Part shown: in pieces, positions 45,596-56,317 of the stretch
Numbering within the stretch: the stretch's first letter is position 1
How the letters are laid out: every line of letters starts with the position of its first letter
DNA from: Impatiens glandulifera
Taxonomy: Eukaryota; Streptophyta; Magnoliopsida; Ericales; Balsaminaceae
DNA length: 64,000 bases
Assembly: GCF_907164915.1 (NCBI RefSeq)
Contig: NC_061862.1
Coordinates: 8,357,505-8,421,504 of the forward strand
Direction: 5' to 3'
Program-made: the position numbers and the translations under genes
The notes under the pieces: model-generated
The model's database searches: none
Told to the model about the DNA's origin: nothing
What the model saw: the letters and a program-made list of their open reading frames with translations, nothing else

Positions 45596-45847
45596 CTAGA
45601 AATTAGGTTAATAAAGATATACATAGTGAAAAGAATATATAAGAACTTAACTTACTTTATTAAGGGATGAACCTATTTATATACACTTACCAAATGAATT
45701 AGTTACAAAAAAGAATAATAGAAAATTAATTAATTCTAAGCAAACTATTTACACATTACTAACAACATAAGCCGTCAATATAACAAGATGTAGGAAATAA
45801 TCACATACATATTAGTCTACACAAGGTATATATTCCAAGTTTTAACA
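45596..45847 (-). repeat. 3' LTR of the old minus-strand copia
   Basis: In minus orientation it starts TGTTAAAACTTGG and ends CTAATTTCTAGA. The internal side is a purine-rich tract (CCTTGAAAGGAGGA on the minus strand). It corresponds to the LTR at 58753-59049 with many indels, so the insertion is old. No target duplication is visible across the pair. Confidence 0.72.
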
Positions 45848-46836
45848 TCCTCCTTTCAAGGTGTAACTTGATACACATTCAACAAGCCCAGCTTGGAAAA
45901 GAGAAATTGAAAACTCATGTAGTCGAGAACTTTCGTAAAAATATATGCCAGTTGACTAGTTGTATAAACATATTTTGAAACGACGAATTCCTCCTTAAAT
46001 TTGTTTCTAACCAAATGACAATCAATCTCCAAGGGTTTCACAAACTATAATTCACCCATGGTCAATCTCCAAGTGTTTATAACCAAGTAAAAATATAAAT
46101 CAGCAAGAATATAAGTCACCTAATTTAATTCACAAACAGTAAGACCCAATAACAACACAATAACCCAATCAACACCACAATAACACTATAGTGTAAGTGA
46201 ATTTTATACCCCATAAAACAATCTATTTAATGTATTTCACCAATCTAAGAGCAATTTCTCAATAAGGTATCAGAAGATTATGTACAAACTCACTAAGATT
46301 TTGAACAACATAAATAAAATCTGGACAAGTAAAACAAATATATAATAAACGTCCCATCAATCTTTTGTACTTTTCTGGATTAGCAAAAAAACAACTCCAA
46401 TAGTAGTACAAAGTTTAAGACTCATCATATCATATGTGTCTTTAACAGGTTTAACTCTCAATAAACCAACATCTTTAATTATATCTAGAGCATATTTCCT
46501 TTGATTAACATAAATTCCTTTATTGGTTCTTTTAATTTATAATCCCAAAAATATTTTGTTTCTTTCAAATCTTTAATTGTAAACAACTTATGTAAATAAT
46601 CTTTCAATGACTAGATGGATTTCATAAATATCCAACAATTAATAAATCGTCCATATATATCAAATACCATAAATGAATCAATTGTTTTTTTTAATAAATA
46701 GACAGTTATCAATTTGAGATTGGATAAAACCAAAATCCAAAAGTTTTCTACTTTCTTGGTTCCAATATCTAGATGCTTATTTAAGGCCATATAAACTTTT
46801 CAACAGTTTACACTAGTTAAGGAGAATCTTTATTAT
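45848..46836 (-). pseudogene. Old copia RT C-terminal and RNase H remnant
   Basis: Minus strand pieces include MKPLEIDCHLVRNKFKEEFV and TTSQLAYIFTKVLD (RNase H end, 46041-45870), a decayed RLMGRLLYICFTCPDF block near 46340 ('RLIGRLIYLT.TRPDI'), and RT blocks near 46600-46800. Frames are broken. The sequence stops at 46836, where the next element is inserted, and resumes at 50233. Confidence 0.75.
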
Positions 46837-47137
46837 TGTTGAGTTTTGAACTCATATTTTATTAGATTTTATATATTGTAATTATCTTTAAGCCTTTATT
46901 GGGCTTAAGAGTAGTAGTTTAGTCTTTTGGTCTTTGATGTACTCCTATAAATAGAGACATTGTAACATAGGGTTACTTGAGCCATTATTCCATAGAAAAT
47001 CAATAGAATGGACGACTCCCCGAGGATGTAAGCATTGTTGGCTGAACCTCGTTATATCTTGTGTTCTTTATTATTCTTTACCCCTTTATCTCTATATCTT
47101 ATTTTATCGTGTGTTTAGAATGAATCTTTTCTCAACA
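46837..47137 (+). repeat. 5' LTR of the 3.4-kb non-autonomous element
   Basis: Carries a CTATAAATAG TATA box (46946-46955), a conserved GGACGACTCCCCGAGGATG block and a CTCAACA end followed by AG and the PBS. Confidence 0.82.
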
Positions 47138-49179
47138 AGTGGTATCAGAACATTTATTAGAATGTTTAATCTAATCTATTCGTGAAGATATGACGAAAAC
47201 CCTAACCACCATTGAAAAAGTTGTTGGATATTTGTGCTTTTGTTGAAGATTGTTGGTTGTTTGAGAAAACGACATTGGTTGCATTAGAATTAGTCGCCGT
47301 GAAGATTTGAGTCGAAATCTTCAATTTCTAAGGAGATGTCAACGGTCGTTAAAATATTTTTTAGTTTTGGGTGACGATGTCTTGAGAAGAAAAGAGAAGA
47401 AGGCAATGAGTCTTTTGTTCTTCTCGAAGGTGTCAATGGTTGCAGGTGACGAAAAGTCGTCGTGTAGGCTGCGACCCCATAATGAAGAAGATGATGTATA
47501 TTCTTTTGACTTATTTTAATTTGGGACATATGGTCTATTAAAATATAAAAAAGAAAAAATATATATCTCAATATATATTCCATATATATAAATATTATAT
47601 TATGATATAATATAATATAATATATGAAGAGAATGAGCCAATAATCTTAGAAGCTGTCAACAATTAAGACTTTTTCAACTAAGACTTTTTATTTAAGTCT
47701 CGTTTGTTTTCACAAAATAGGTTTAAGACCTATTTGATTCCAATTTTCACAAGTAAAACCTTGTTTGATTTTAATTAAATTCTCAAAGTTTTGTATACTT
47801 TGATCTTGGATTTGTATTGAGACTTATTTGACTAAATTTCTCAAAGATGGAGATTTGTGATTTATATGCTAAGAGATTTAATATTCGTCAATATAGAGAT
47901 TGAAAATTGGAGTTGAAAAAGAAGGTGAAGTTCTTATTCAATGTTGAAGGTTATGGAAGACAATTGATGCAACATGTAAGAAATTTTTTGATTTTAAAGC
48001 AGGTGGCTTTAGTGTTTGTTTGCAATAGTGTGTTTTTGATATGTGTGTTTAATGGACATATTTGGATTTGCATAAAACCTTGTGAGTAGGTTTTGATTGA
48101 CAATCTAGGTAAATGCTGGTGCGAAGTTGTCAAGTGGATGTTGATGCCTCAAGAATTTTATCAAGAATGGTCATTTCTAACTGATTACACTAATATTTTA
48201 TCGAGAGGTTGGTAACTCATTCCTCTACATTTTCAATAGTCGGATCAAGGTTTGGAGATCTCGAAGTTTGTTTTTTGGGGATTAAAGTGTTTGCCTGAGT
48301 TTAGTTTTATTTGACTTGTTTATGACCAAAAAGTTTGTATATTTTTTGTTATGACCTTATCTTATTGGAAGGGCTAATCAAGATAAAGACGGTGGTGAGA
48401 TTATGTGCTTTTACACTTGACAAAAATATGATCGATTATGGAATGTTGTTATCAAAATGATGTTTACCGATGACAACATTGTCGACATGTTGATAGGACA
48501 ATCTTTCAGACCAAATTGTAGATTGTATTGAGTTGGCGGGTGATTAAGGATTGAAACAATTTTAGTTAACACATATTATGAATGAAAGACCATGAAGAGG
48601 AAGACTAATGAAAAACACTTATAAGTTGAGGTAGAGAGATCTTGAGAGCAACTCTCAAACGAACCAAGAATAAATCATTGCATTATCTTCTAATGTGAGA
48701 AGATAAATAAAACCTTGAGTGAGATTCATAGACATGAAAAATGGGCTAGATGAGAGACTCGATTAATTCGAAAGTGATGATTTTGTTACTTCTTTTGTTC
48801 TATCTTAATTTTTTATACATTATGGATCATGGATTAGATAAATGAGATGATTGAGACCTTGAATGAGATTCCTCATGAAAAATGAGCTAGATGAGAGGTC
48901 CGATCAATTCAAATGGAAGGATATTCGCAATTTATTTTAGAGAAACTATAAATGAACATTTGAAGCATTGGTGAAGACAATTGAAGAAAGATAATGAATC
49001 TTGAAATAATATTCTTGAATTGCTAGTTGTTTTTGGATTCAAGAAACTAGTAGATTGAAAATTAATTTGTTCAAGGAGAAGTATGAGGTTCAAGTTGGTT
49101 AATATGGGTGACAAATGCTTTGTCAGATTTCTAGCTTAAGAAAAGAGATGCCGTGATAACCTAATTTATTTGTTATGAA

Positions 49180-49322
49180 GTAGACGATAAAAGTTCGTTT
49201 TGGGTCTCCTCGTTTTCGATCAATATCTTATTTTGAGTAAGTAAACGATGAAAATTCATTTTGGGTATCCTCAGTTTTTGATAGATATCTGATTTTGAAA
49301 AAGTAGACGATGAAGGTCCGTA
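49180..49322 (+). repeat. ~61-bp tandem repeat inside the non-autonomous element
   Basis: Units start GTAGACGATAAAAGTTCG, GTAAACGATGAAAATTC and GTAGACGATGAAGGTCC at 49180, 49241 and 49303. There are about 2.3 units with ~20% changes. No coding role seen. Confidence 0.7.
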
Positions 49323-49930
49323 TTAGGTCTGATCGGTATTTTGATTTTAGTCGATTGTTGGACTTGAAAAATAAGACACTCGATTTGTGGCAAACAAAAA
49401 TAAAGATTATTTTGACATGATAAAGAATTGTTAATTCTAGTTTCCGCATATGTCAACAGGTATGAACAAAGATTGAGAAGAGTTGTTGAATGTATTTCTT
49501 CGTTGAAATAACGTGGTTACCCAAATTTATTTAGTGTTATAAACTCTATGACTTTATCTTCGAGGGCTTTTGAGCGGAAGTAGAGGTATAATACTTTATC
49601 TCGTGAATGACTCTAACAGTGAAGATTGATGTGTGACTCATAACCTTTTAACGGTGCGATATACATGATGGTGGAGATTGTTATTCTTCAAAGAACTCTT
49701 GAGTGAAAGTGGAGGTACGAGAAGTTATCTCATTAATGGCTCGAGTGAAGGTGAAGATTGAAGAGTTGAACCCACTTATTTCTTGATGGCTTGACTTTGT
49801 CAAGGTGTAGATTAATGTGTACGACTCGTGTATTTCCTAAGGGACGTGAAATTCGTCAAGGTGGAGATTGTTGAATTTATAATTTATTCATCACATCTCA
49901 ATAAATGTGGTATTCGCCCAAGGTAGAAAT

Positions 49931-50232
49931 TGTTGGGGTTTGGGCTAATATTTTATTATAGTTTATATATTGTAATTGGTTTTAAGCTTTTATTGGGCTT
50001 AAGAGTAGTAGTTTAGTCTTTTGGTCTTTGATGTACTCCTATAAATAGAGACATTGTAACCTAGGGTTACTTGAGCCATTATTCCATAGAAAATCAATAA
50101 AATGGACGACTCCCCCAAGGATGTAGGCATTGTTGGCCGAACCTCGTTATATCTTGTGTTCTTTATTATTATTTACCATTTTATCTTTATATCTTTTTTT
50201 ATCGTGTGTTTAAATTAAATTTTTTCTCAACA
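49931..50232 (+). repeat. 3' LTR of the 3.4-kb non-autonomous element
   Basis: Matches 46837-47137 in order and length. A second purine-rich AAGGTGGAGATTGTTG motif occurs upstream at 49859-49874, as if the PPT-LTR junction had been copied once more. Confidence 0.8.
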
Positions 50233-50991
50233 ATTAGATCCAAGAGGAGGGACCGTATAAACATTTTTTTTTCCAAATATCCATGTAGAAAGTATTATTA
50301 ATGTCAACTTGGTGTAAATACCAATTTTTGGCAGCAATTAATATTAAGAGTATACGAACTGTAGCAAGTTTAACAACGAGAAAAACTTTCATTATAATCA
50401 ACACCCTCTTTTTGCAAAAACCTTTTAGCCAATGACCTTATCTTAAGCTTGTTAATTGTTCCATCAACATTTAACTTAAGCTTATAGACCCACTTAAATC
50501 TAAAAGCTTTTTTATCTTCTAGTAATTCAATCAATACCCAAGTTTGATTTCTTTTTAGAGCATCTAACTCTGCTTCCATTGCATCAACCCATTTCTTTCT
50601 TTTACTGGCTTGATCATATGAGTTTGGTTCATATAAAATAGAAATATTTGTCAAGAAACACATATACAAGTAATTTAAGAATGAAGAAGTGTGATATGGA
50701 TAGGTTTGTGGTATATGGTATGAGGTAAAAATAGTAGGTTCTGAATGATTTACTGATTTTTCTAATGTATAACTAGGTTTAACTATTGAATTGTAGTATT
50801 CATATAAACTTGATAATCATGCATCCAAGTAGATTTATGTTTGACTCTAGAACATTTCATAAGTATCTCATTCAAGTCAATAGAAATATTTGACTTAAAT
50901 GAAGAATGATCAAGAAATACTAGACTCTCTTGTGATACTTAGTTGAAACATTATTGATTTGAAACACAATATTTGTAGATGGTGAATGTTG
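50233..50991 (-). pseudogene. Old copia RT N-terminal and integrase-end remnant
   Basis: Minus strand reads EPNSYDQASKRKKWVDAMEAELDALKRNQTWVL (50620-50520), then KAFRFKWVYKLKLNVDGTINKLKIRSLAKRFLQKEGVDYNESFS, the best RT start in this family here. To the right comes the spacer block matching 3840-3960. It continues the element from 46836 and is cut again at 50991. Confidence 0.8.
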
Positions 50992-52481
50992 TGTTGGGAT
51001 TTTCTAAGCGTACATCTCATATATATATATATATATATGATAAAAGGTGCGGAATTTGACTTTTAAAATTATTTTATCATTAACTTATAATCCATACCCA
51101 TATTGATTGTAACAAATTCACTGTTTATAACTAATTTAAACATCCATAGGGGTTTATAGAAAAATGATATGTCGTTGACCTTTTAAGCTTATGATGACGG
51201 ACGTGACTCGTACTCTTTACGGTTTTCCCAACTTCTCAAGAAGTGTCTGAAATGCCTTAAGATCCCATTAGTATGGTTCTCATAACTTCTCAAGAAGTGT
51301 CTGAACTGTCGATCCCACGTGTACTTCACAATCAAGACAGAAATGACCCTTCATCTTCTTATTTACCAAATGTTTTTTCAATGTCTCTAATGTTGATCGC
51401 GAAGATAAGATTAAAATAACTAGAAACCTTTTCTAGAAATGAATGATCAACCAATAGAACATCCAATAGAACATGCTAGTGTTCAATATTGTTGATCGAA
51501 ATGGATGAAAAAAATAAAATAAGTGAAAACTTTCTTTTCCTTGAACAAACTTTAAAAAGAAAAAACAATTTTCTAGAGAGAGAATCAAATTTGTTTTACG
51601 AAAAAACTCATTATCTTTTACAAGAGACTCTTATATGATGATTTCATTATATTTAATTCTTTTATTAATTATAATAATTGAAATGTTATATATATAAAAG
51701 GAAACGTCAATCACCCTTTTTTTTTAAATATCTTTCCGTTTATTATAAATTAATAATAATAATTAATAATTAAATATCATATTTAAAATAGAAACGTTTA
51801 ATCAATCACTATTAATTCCTCTAATTAATTGGTTGATTAATAATATATTTTTTAATAAATATTATATTATCTCCAAAATAAAACTTATTCTAAATATTCA
51901 TTAATATTTATCATCCATGAATAAATTCATAATTTATTCTCATTTTATATTTTAATTTAACTTTTATATTTTAATTTAACTTTTATATTGCATGTGACCA
52001 TTAGACCCATAGAGTTTTTAACCGATTATAATTAACCATTAATTATAATCCAGTCAAGATGATGTTTCTAGCAAAACGCGCGCGACTCCTAATGCTCTAG
52101 AAAGTTAACTGGTATTAACTTTGACGAAGCTTCGAACCTGTCTGCAACTATTTATTTTGTGAATGTTCATCTCGTCACATCTTATACCGGCTCATTTATA
52201 TGAGTATGGTTATTGATTGTCAACTCCCACTAGACAGAAACATCGTATCCAGCCCAAGCCTAATTTTCTTGTCATACCAAAACTTACTACTATCTTAAGT
52301 CTATCCTCGAGAGACCATCAACCTGAGATAGAATTCCATGGCCATATACTAGAAAGTAGTGTTTCGACAAGAGGGCTTTGAGTATATACATTCTTGTTCC
52401 TAGTACAAGAGTTGTGACTTTTTTATTGGCTACTCACAATATCACTATATATCTTTCACATACCTAACCACTAGCTCTTGA

Positions 52482-52639
52482 TCGCCCTTTTATAGATCGC
52501 TCGTAACTAGTATTAAAGTACATGATCCACACATATGATTTTACTTGAGCACCTCAAATCTAAGGATAATTCACTATAGTATCTATGAGATGCACCACTA
52601 CCATAGAATAAATATATTACCATGAGGGGTTTAATGCGG
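52482..52639 (+). repeat. 158-bp direct duplication, left copy
   Basis: Begins TCGCCCTTTTATAGATCG and ends GGTTTAATGCGG, where it runs into the Ty3 LTR. The same 158 bp stand at 55751-55908, right after the other LTR, with one visible difference (AGTATC versus AGTAGC). The last six bases, ATGCGG, are also bases 3-8 of the Ty3 LTR. Confidence 0.9.
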
Positions 52640-53035
52640 TGCGAGTCGAAGAGGCGTTTATGCGAAAGTTGCAGCATCCGAAAATATCTCGCAAGTGTCA
52701 GATTTCGACGATTGCCTAGTGTTTTTCGGGCGGAAACGTGGTGCTGTGAAGAAGTCATGGCTTTGCCATGAGGTATGATGGTTTAAGGCCATCTGACGAC
52801 GTTTAGGGGCTCAAAATCGCATTTGTATTAGTTTCGGGTGTTTTTTGCAATTTATTAAAAGTTGTTTATTTCTTTTGCAAGCTAGGGTTTGAGTATTTAA
52901 AGAATCTTAAAACACTTTGTTATGGGAAGATTATTAATCAGAAAACGAGGTTTCCTCAATATCTATCAACTTTCGGTATTCGTAAGAATCAACGAATCTT
53001 GATAAAGGTTCATCCTAGCCACGCACGCTGCATCA
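52634..53035 (+). repeat. 5' LTR of the Ty3 element (missing terminal TG)
   Basis: Starts at ATGCGGTGCGAG instead of TGATGCGGTGCGAG and ends GCTGCATCA. The lost TG and the shared ATGCGG mark an abnormal junction with the host. Confidence 0.85.
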
Positions 53036-53066
53036 GTTGGTATCAGTTTCCAGTCGACCCTGAGGT

Positions 53067-53495
53067 ATGCCGCCCCGAAGACAGCCGCGCAACCCTACCC
53101 CTGGTGCTGATGATGGTGACCTTGCTGAGTTGCGACGTGAAAACGCTGAGTTTCGCCGTGATAACGACGATTTGAGGCGGCATGTTGAATGGTTGACGCA
53201 ACGGATGGATGCATCTATGCACATGCACCACCCTGAAGATGATGTTACGATGACAGATGAAAACCCTCTCGGTGGTCTTCGAAATCGATCCCCTGAACGC
53301 CCCAATCATCGCTGGGAGCAGGCTTTCAGGGTGGACATCCCTAAGTTCGATGGTAGTCTACCACCGGAAGAGTTTATTGATTGGCTTTCTCAGGTTGAAG
53401 AGATTCTGGATTTCAAGGAAGTTCCTGCAGATCGTCGTGTACCCCTTGTTACGATCCGTTTACATGGTCGTGCACAAGCATGGTGGCTTGCATTG
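53067..53495 (+). pseudogene. Ty3 gag, N-terminal part
   Basis: MPPRRQPRNPTPGADDGDL opens a gag with a coiled-coil-like ELRRENAEFRRDNDDLRRH stretch. It then shows FRVDIPKFDGSLPPEEFIDWLSQVEEIL and VTIRLHGRAQAWW, the conserved start of the Ty3 gag domain (PF03732-like). The rest of gag up to the zinc knuckle has been deleted near 53490 with a frame change. Confidence 0.85.
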
Positions 53496-54522
53496 TTTCA
53501 ATTGTGGTGAAGTTGGCCATCGCCAAGCAGAGTGTCGCAACCCAAAGTCCACCAATCGTGGTCTTTTTACTGAGGTGGATGATCCTGACTCTGCTCTTCC
53601 TTCAGATTCAGCCCCAGTGTATGATGTTTATGATGATGAGGCAGCGGAGGAGTATGTTTCTGGTGATGTTGGCCCCCTTTTGGTGATTCGTCGATCATGT
53701 TTAACCCATCGTGCTCCTGACAACGAGTGGTTACGCAATAATCTGTTCCATTCCACTTGTACCATCGGTGGCAAAGTTTGCACCTTCATCATTGATGCTG
53801 GGAGTTGTGAGAATGTGATTTCTGAGGTTGTAGTTTCGAAGCTGGGTCTGTCCACTGAACCTCACCCCAAGCCTTATCGCCTGTCCTGGCTGAGTCAAGA
53901 TTGTGTTGATGCCAAATCAGCCCAAGAAGGGTGCTGCCCCCACTCATCATGCGTCCCCCCTGCCACCTTGTTGTCTCGGGGTCCTTTTCAGACCGCCATG
54001 GTTGAATCTGGCATGGTGTTTGCTCTATTTTGTTCGCTGATTACCTGTGGTGCTAGTTCTGAGGTTCCTATTCCAGTGCAGCCGCTGTTACAGGAGTTTG
54101 CAGATGTTTTTCCTGAGAATCTGCCTTGTGTCTTGCCTCCTTTGCGTGATATCCAGCATCACATTGACTTGGTTCCAAGTGCTGCCCTACCCAACCGTTC
54201 TCATTACCGCATGAGTCCCAAAGAACATGACGAGTTGCGTAGACAGGTGGAGGACTTGCTGGCTAAGGGACACATTCGAGAGAGCCTTAGTCCCTGTGCT
54301 GTCCCGGCCCTTCTTACCCCAAAAAAGGATGGGTCTTGGCGTATGTGCATTGATAGTCGTGCTATCAACAAGATTACAGTGCGTTATCGGTTTCCTATTC
54401 CCCAGTTGGATGACTTGTTGGATCAGTTGGGTGGTGCTTCTGTGTTTAGCAAACTGGATTTTGTCCTTGGGCTGCCACGTACCCAGCGTGGTTCTGATTC
54501 GATTTTTGTGGTGGTTGAATGA
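53495..54522 (+). pseudogene. Ty3 zinc knuckle, protease and RT start (fused by deletion)
   Basis: A zinc knuckle CFNCGEVGHRQAEC (~53500) precedes a protease block FIIDAGSCENVIS (~53790), where DAG replaces D-S/T-G. After a deletion comes the RT opening EVPIPVQPLLQEFADVFPENLP...HYRMSPKEHDELRRQV, then CAVPALLTPKKDGSWRMCIDSRAINKITV and DDLLDQLGGASVFSKLDF. The catalytic YLDD part, RNase H and integrase N-terminus are deleted: KLDF joins GLPRTQRGSDSIFVVVE. Confidence 0.87.
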
Positions 54523-55434
54523 TTCTCGAAGATGGTTCATTTCATTCCCTGCAAGAAAACCTCTGATGCTGTGGCTGTTGCACAACTTTATTTCAGGGAT
54601 GTGTATCGCCTTCATGGACTTCCTGCCTCCATAGTTTCTGATCGGGACACTCGCTTTGTGAGTCACTTTTGGAGGAGTCTTTGGCGTTTGGTTAATACTC
54701 AGCTGAATTTTAGCAGTGCCTATCACCCGCAAACTGATGGCCAAACTGAAGTTGTTAATAGGTCTTTGGGGAACCTTCTGCGCAGTTTAGTTGGGGATCA
54801 TCCTAAGGCTTGGGATCTGAAGCTGCCTCAGGCCGAGTTTGCTCACAATCATGTTGTTAATCGCTCCACTGGTTTTAGTCCTTTCCATGTGATTTACGGG
54901 CTGTCTCCGCGTGCTCCTCTTGATTTGTTAGCGCTGCCCAGCAAGGTGCGTCCTCATTCCACTGCTGCGGATTTTGTTAGTCAGTTGGCTCAGGTTCATC
55001 AGACCACTCATGACCGCTTGGTTGCTGCTACTGCCAAGTACAAGGAGAAGGCTGATTCGAGAAGGCGTGCTGTTGATTTTGAAGTTGGTGACTTTGTGTG
55101 GGCTATTCTGACTAAGGATCATTTTCCAGCTCATGAATATAGCAAGCTTGCTGCTAAGAAGATTGGTCCTGTTGAGATTGTGGAGAAGATCAACCCCAAT
55201 GCTTATCGTTTACGCCTTCCCAGCCATGTGCGTACCTCTGATGTGTTCAATGTGAAGCATCTTGTTCCTTTTGTGGGTGAGTCTTCTTCTGATGAGGATG
55301 ATGCGGTTCCAGATTCGAGGAAGAATCTTTTCTACCCTGGGGGGAATGATGCGGTGCGAGTCGAAGAGGCGTTTATGCGAAAGTTGCAGCATCCGAAAAT
55401 ATCTCGCAAGTGTCAGATTTCGACGATTGCCTAG
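54523..55434 (+). pseudogene. Ty3 integrase core and C-terminal domain
   Basis: Continues after an in-frame TGA (VVVE*FSKMVHFIPCKKT, usual 'VVVDRFSKMAHF'). Integrase motifs are SIVSDRDTRFVSHFW and AYHPQTDGQTEVVNR, so the second Asp and the Glu of D,D,E survive. The C-terminus has VGDFVWAILTKDHFPAHEYSKLAAKKIGP and YRLRLPSHVRTSDVFNVKHLVPF. The ORF runs into the right LTR and stops at 55434. Confidence 0.88.
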
Positions 55435-55750
55435 TGTTTTTCGGGCGGAAACGTGGTGCTGTGAAGAAGTCATGGCTTTGCCATGAGGTATGATGGTTTA
55501 AGGCCATCTGACGACGTTTAGGGGCTCAAAATCGCATTTTTATTAGTTTCGGGTGTTTTTTACAATTTATTAAAAGTTGTTTATTTCTTTTGCAAGCTAG
55601 GGTTTGAGTATTTAAAGAATCTTAAAACACTTTGTTATGGGAAGATTATTAATCAGAAAACGAGGTTTCCTCAATATCTATCAACTTTCGGTATTCGTAA
55701 GAATCAACGAATCTTGATAAAGGTTCATCCTAGCCACGCACGCTGCATCA
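55347..55750 (+). repeat. 3' LTR of the Ty3 element
   Basis: Complete, TGATGCGGTGCG...CTGCATCA, 404 bp. The end of the integrase ORF overlaps its first ~90 bp. It is followed at 55751 by the right copy of the 158-bp duplication. Confidence 0.9.
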
Positions 55751-55908
55751 TCGCCCTTTTATAGATCGCTCGTAACTAGTATTAAAGTACATGATCCACA
55801 CATATGATTTTACTTGAGCACCTCAAATCTAAGGATAATTCACTATAGTAGCTATGAGATGCACCACTACCATAGAATAAATATATTACCATGAGGGGTT
55901 TAATGCGG
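55751..55908 (+). repeat. 158-bp direct duplication, right copy
   Basis: Identical to 52482-52639 apart from one base. Here ATGCGG continues into host sequence GACACTCCAGTGC, which is the original downstream neighbour. Confidence 0.9.
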
Positions 55909-56317
55909 GACACTCCAGTGCATTGTTAACTCCTTAACAACCACTTATATGTTCATTCAGATTATCAATTATAGTCTCGAGTCATAGGAACACTCGCTTG
56001 ATCAAATCAAGTAATGCAACACACACTAGTCTTACCGGTTTAATAATATCCTATCTCAAAAAACCTATGACTAGGGATCCTTTTTTATATGAACGTTATG
56101 TAATATAATAAACGGCCTATCTCATGATCACTATCATAAACGCTTTTATACTAGTATCATATCATGGACTTCAACATATTCATATTAAGAAAACACCCTT
56201 TTTTTCACAATTAAATAATAGTATGAAACAATGAAGATGCCTTTATTAATTGAAAATAATATTCAATTATTATAATTAGATGTCAATGTGATGGTCATTG
56301 AGCACTCTTATCTAGCA

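Larger units (their letters stand above)
46837..50232 (+). mobile_element. Non-autonomous LTR element (3.4 kb) without gag-pol
   Basis: LTRs of ~301 bp (46837-47137 and 49931-50232) begin TGTTG and end TTTTCTCAACA, and are visibly diverged (roughly a tenth of sites). A PBS TGGTATCAGAAC lies at 47140-47151 and a purine tract AAGGTAGAAAT lies just before the right LTR. Target repeats are ATTAT/ATTAG, and the host copia reads continuously across them (CTTTATTAT-ATCCAAGAGG). The 2.8-kb interior has no recognisable gag or pol, only short ORFs, so it fits a LARD-like or internally replaced element. A related LTR fragment lies at 24179-24408. Confidence 0.82.
52634..55750 (+). mobile_element. Internally deleted Ty3/gypsy retrotransposon (3.1 kb)
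   Basis: LTRs of ~404 bp (left 52634-53035, lacking its first two bases; right 55347-55750) differ at two sites that I can see. A PBS-like TGGTATCAG starts at 53038, and a CTGGGGGGAA purine tract precedes the right LTR. Gag, protease, RT and integrase remain in Ty3 order but with large deletions, so it is less than half the usual length. The base composition is richer in G+C than its surroundings, consistent with recent arrival. It sits within the long solo-LTR-like element. Confidence 0.9.
50992..56317. mobile_element. Long solo-LTR-like element carrying a nested Ty3/gypsy insertion
   Basis: Ends are TGTTGGGATTTTC and TTATCTAGCA, flanked by an exact TGTTG repeat (50987-50991, 56318-56322). 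Removing it restores the old copia reading across ...GGTGAATGTTGACTTTCAAC. Without the nested Ty3 it is ~2.06 kb, with no ORFs and no second LTR, as expected for a long solo LTR. The minus strand ends GAAAATCCCAACA, which resembles a copia LTR end, so minus orientation is likelier. The family is not determined. Confidence 0.65.

Noticed and set aside
47290..48133. ORFs in the 3.4-kb non-autonomous element (97, 70, 60 codons)
   Set aside because: Short, overlapping on both strands and without recognisable domains. No support for a gene.
52513..52758. 81-codon minus-strand ORF over the 158-bp duplication and Ty3 LTR
   Set aside because: It crosses the insertion junction, and a near-copy appears at 55210-55473 over the other LTR. 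It is LTR sequence, not a gene.
54187..54744. 185-codon minus-strand ORF antisense to Ty3 RT/integrase
   Set aside because: The sense strand is clear RT-integrase. The antisense frame is open by chance in a G+C-richer stretch.
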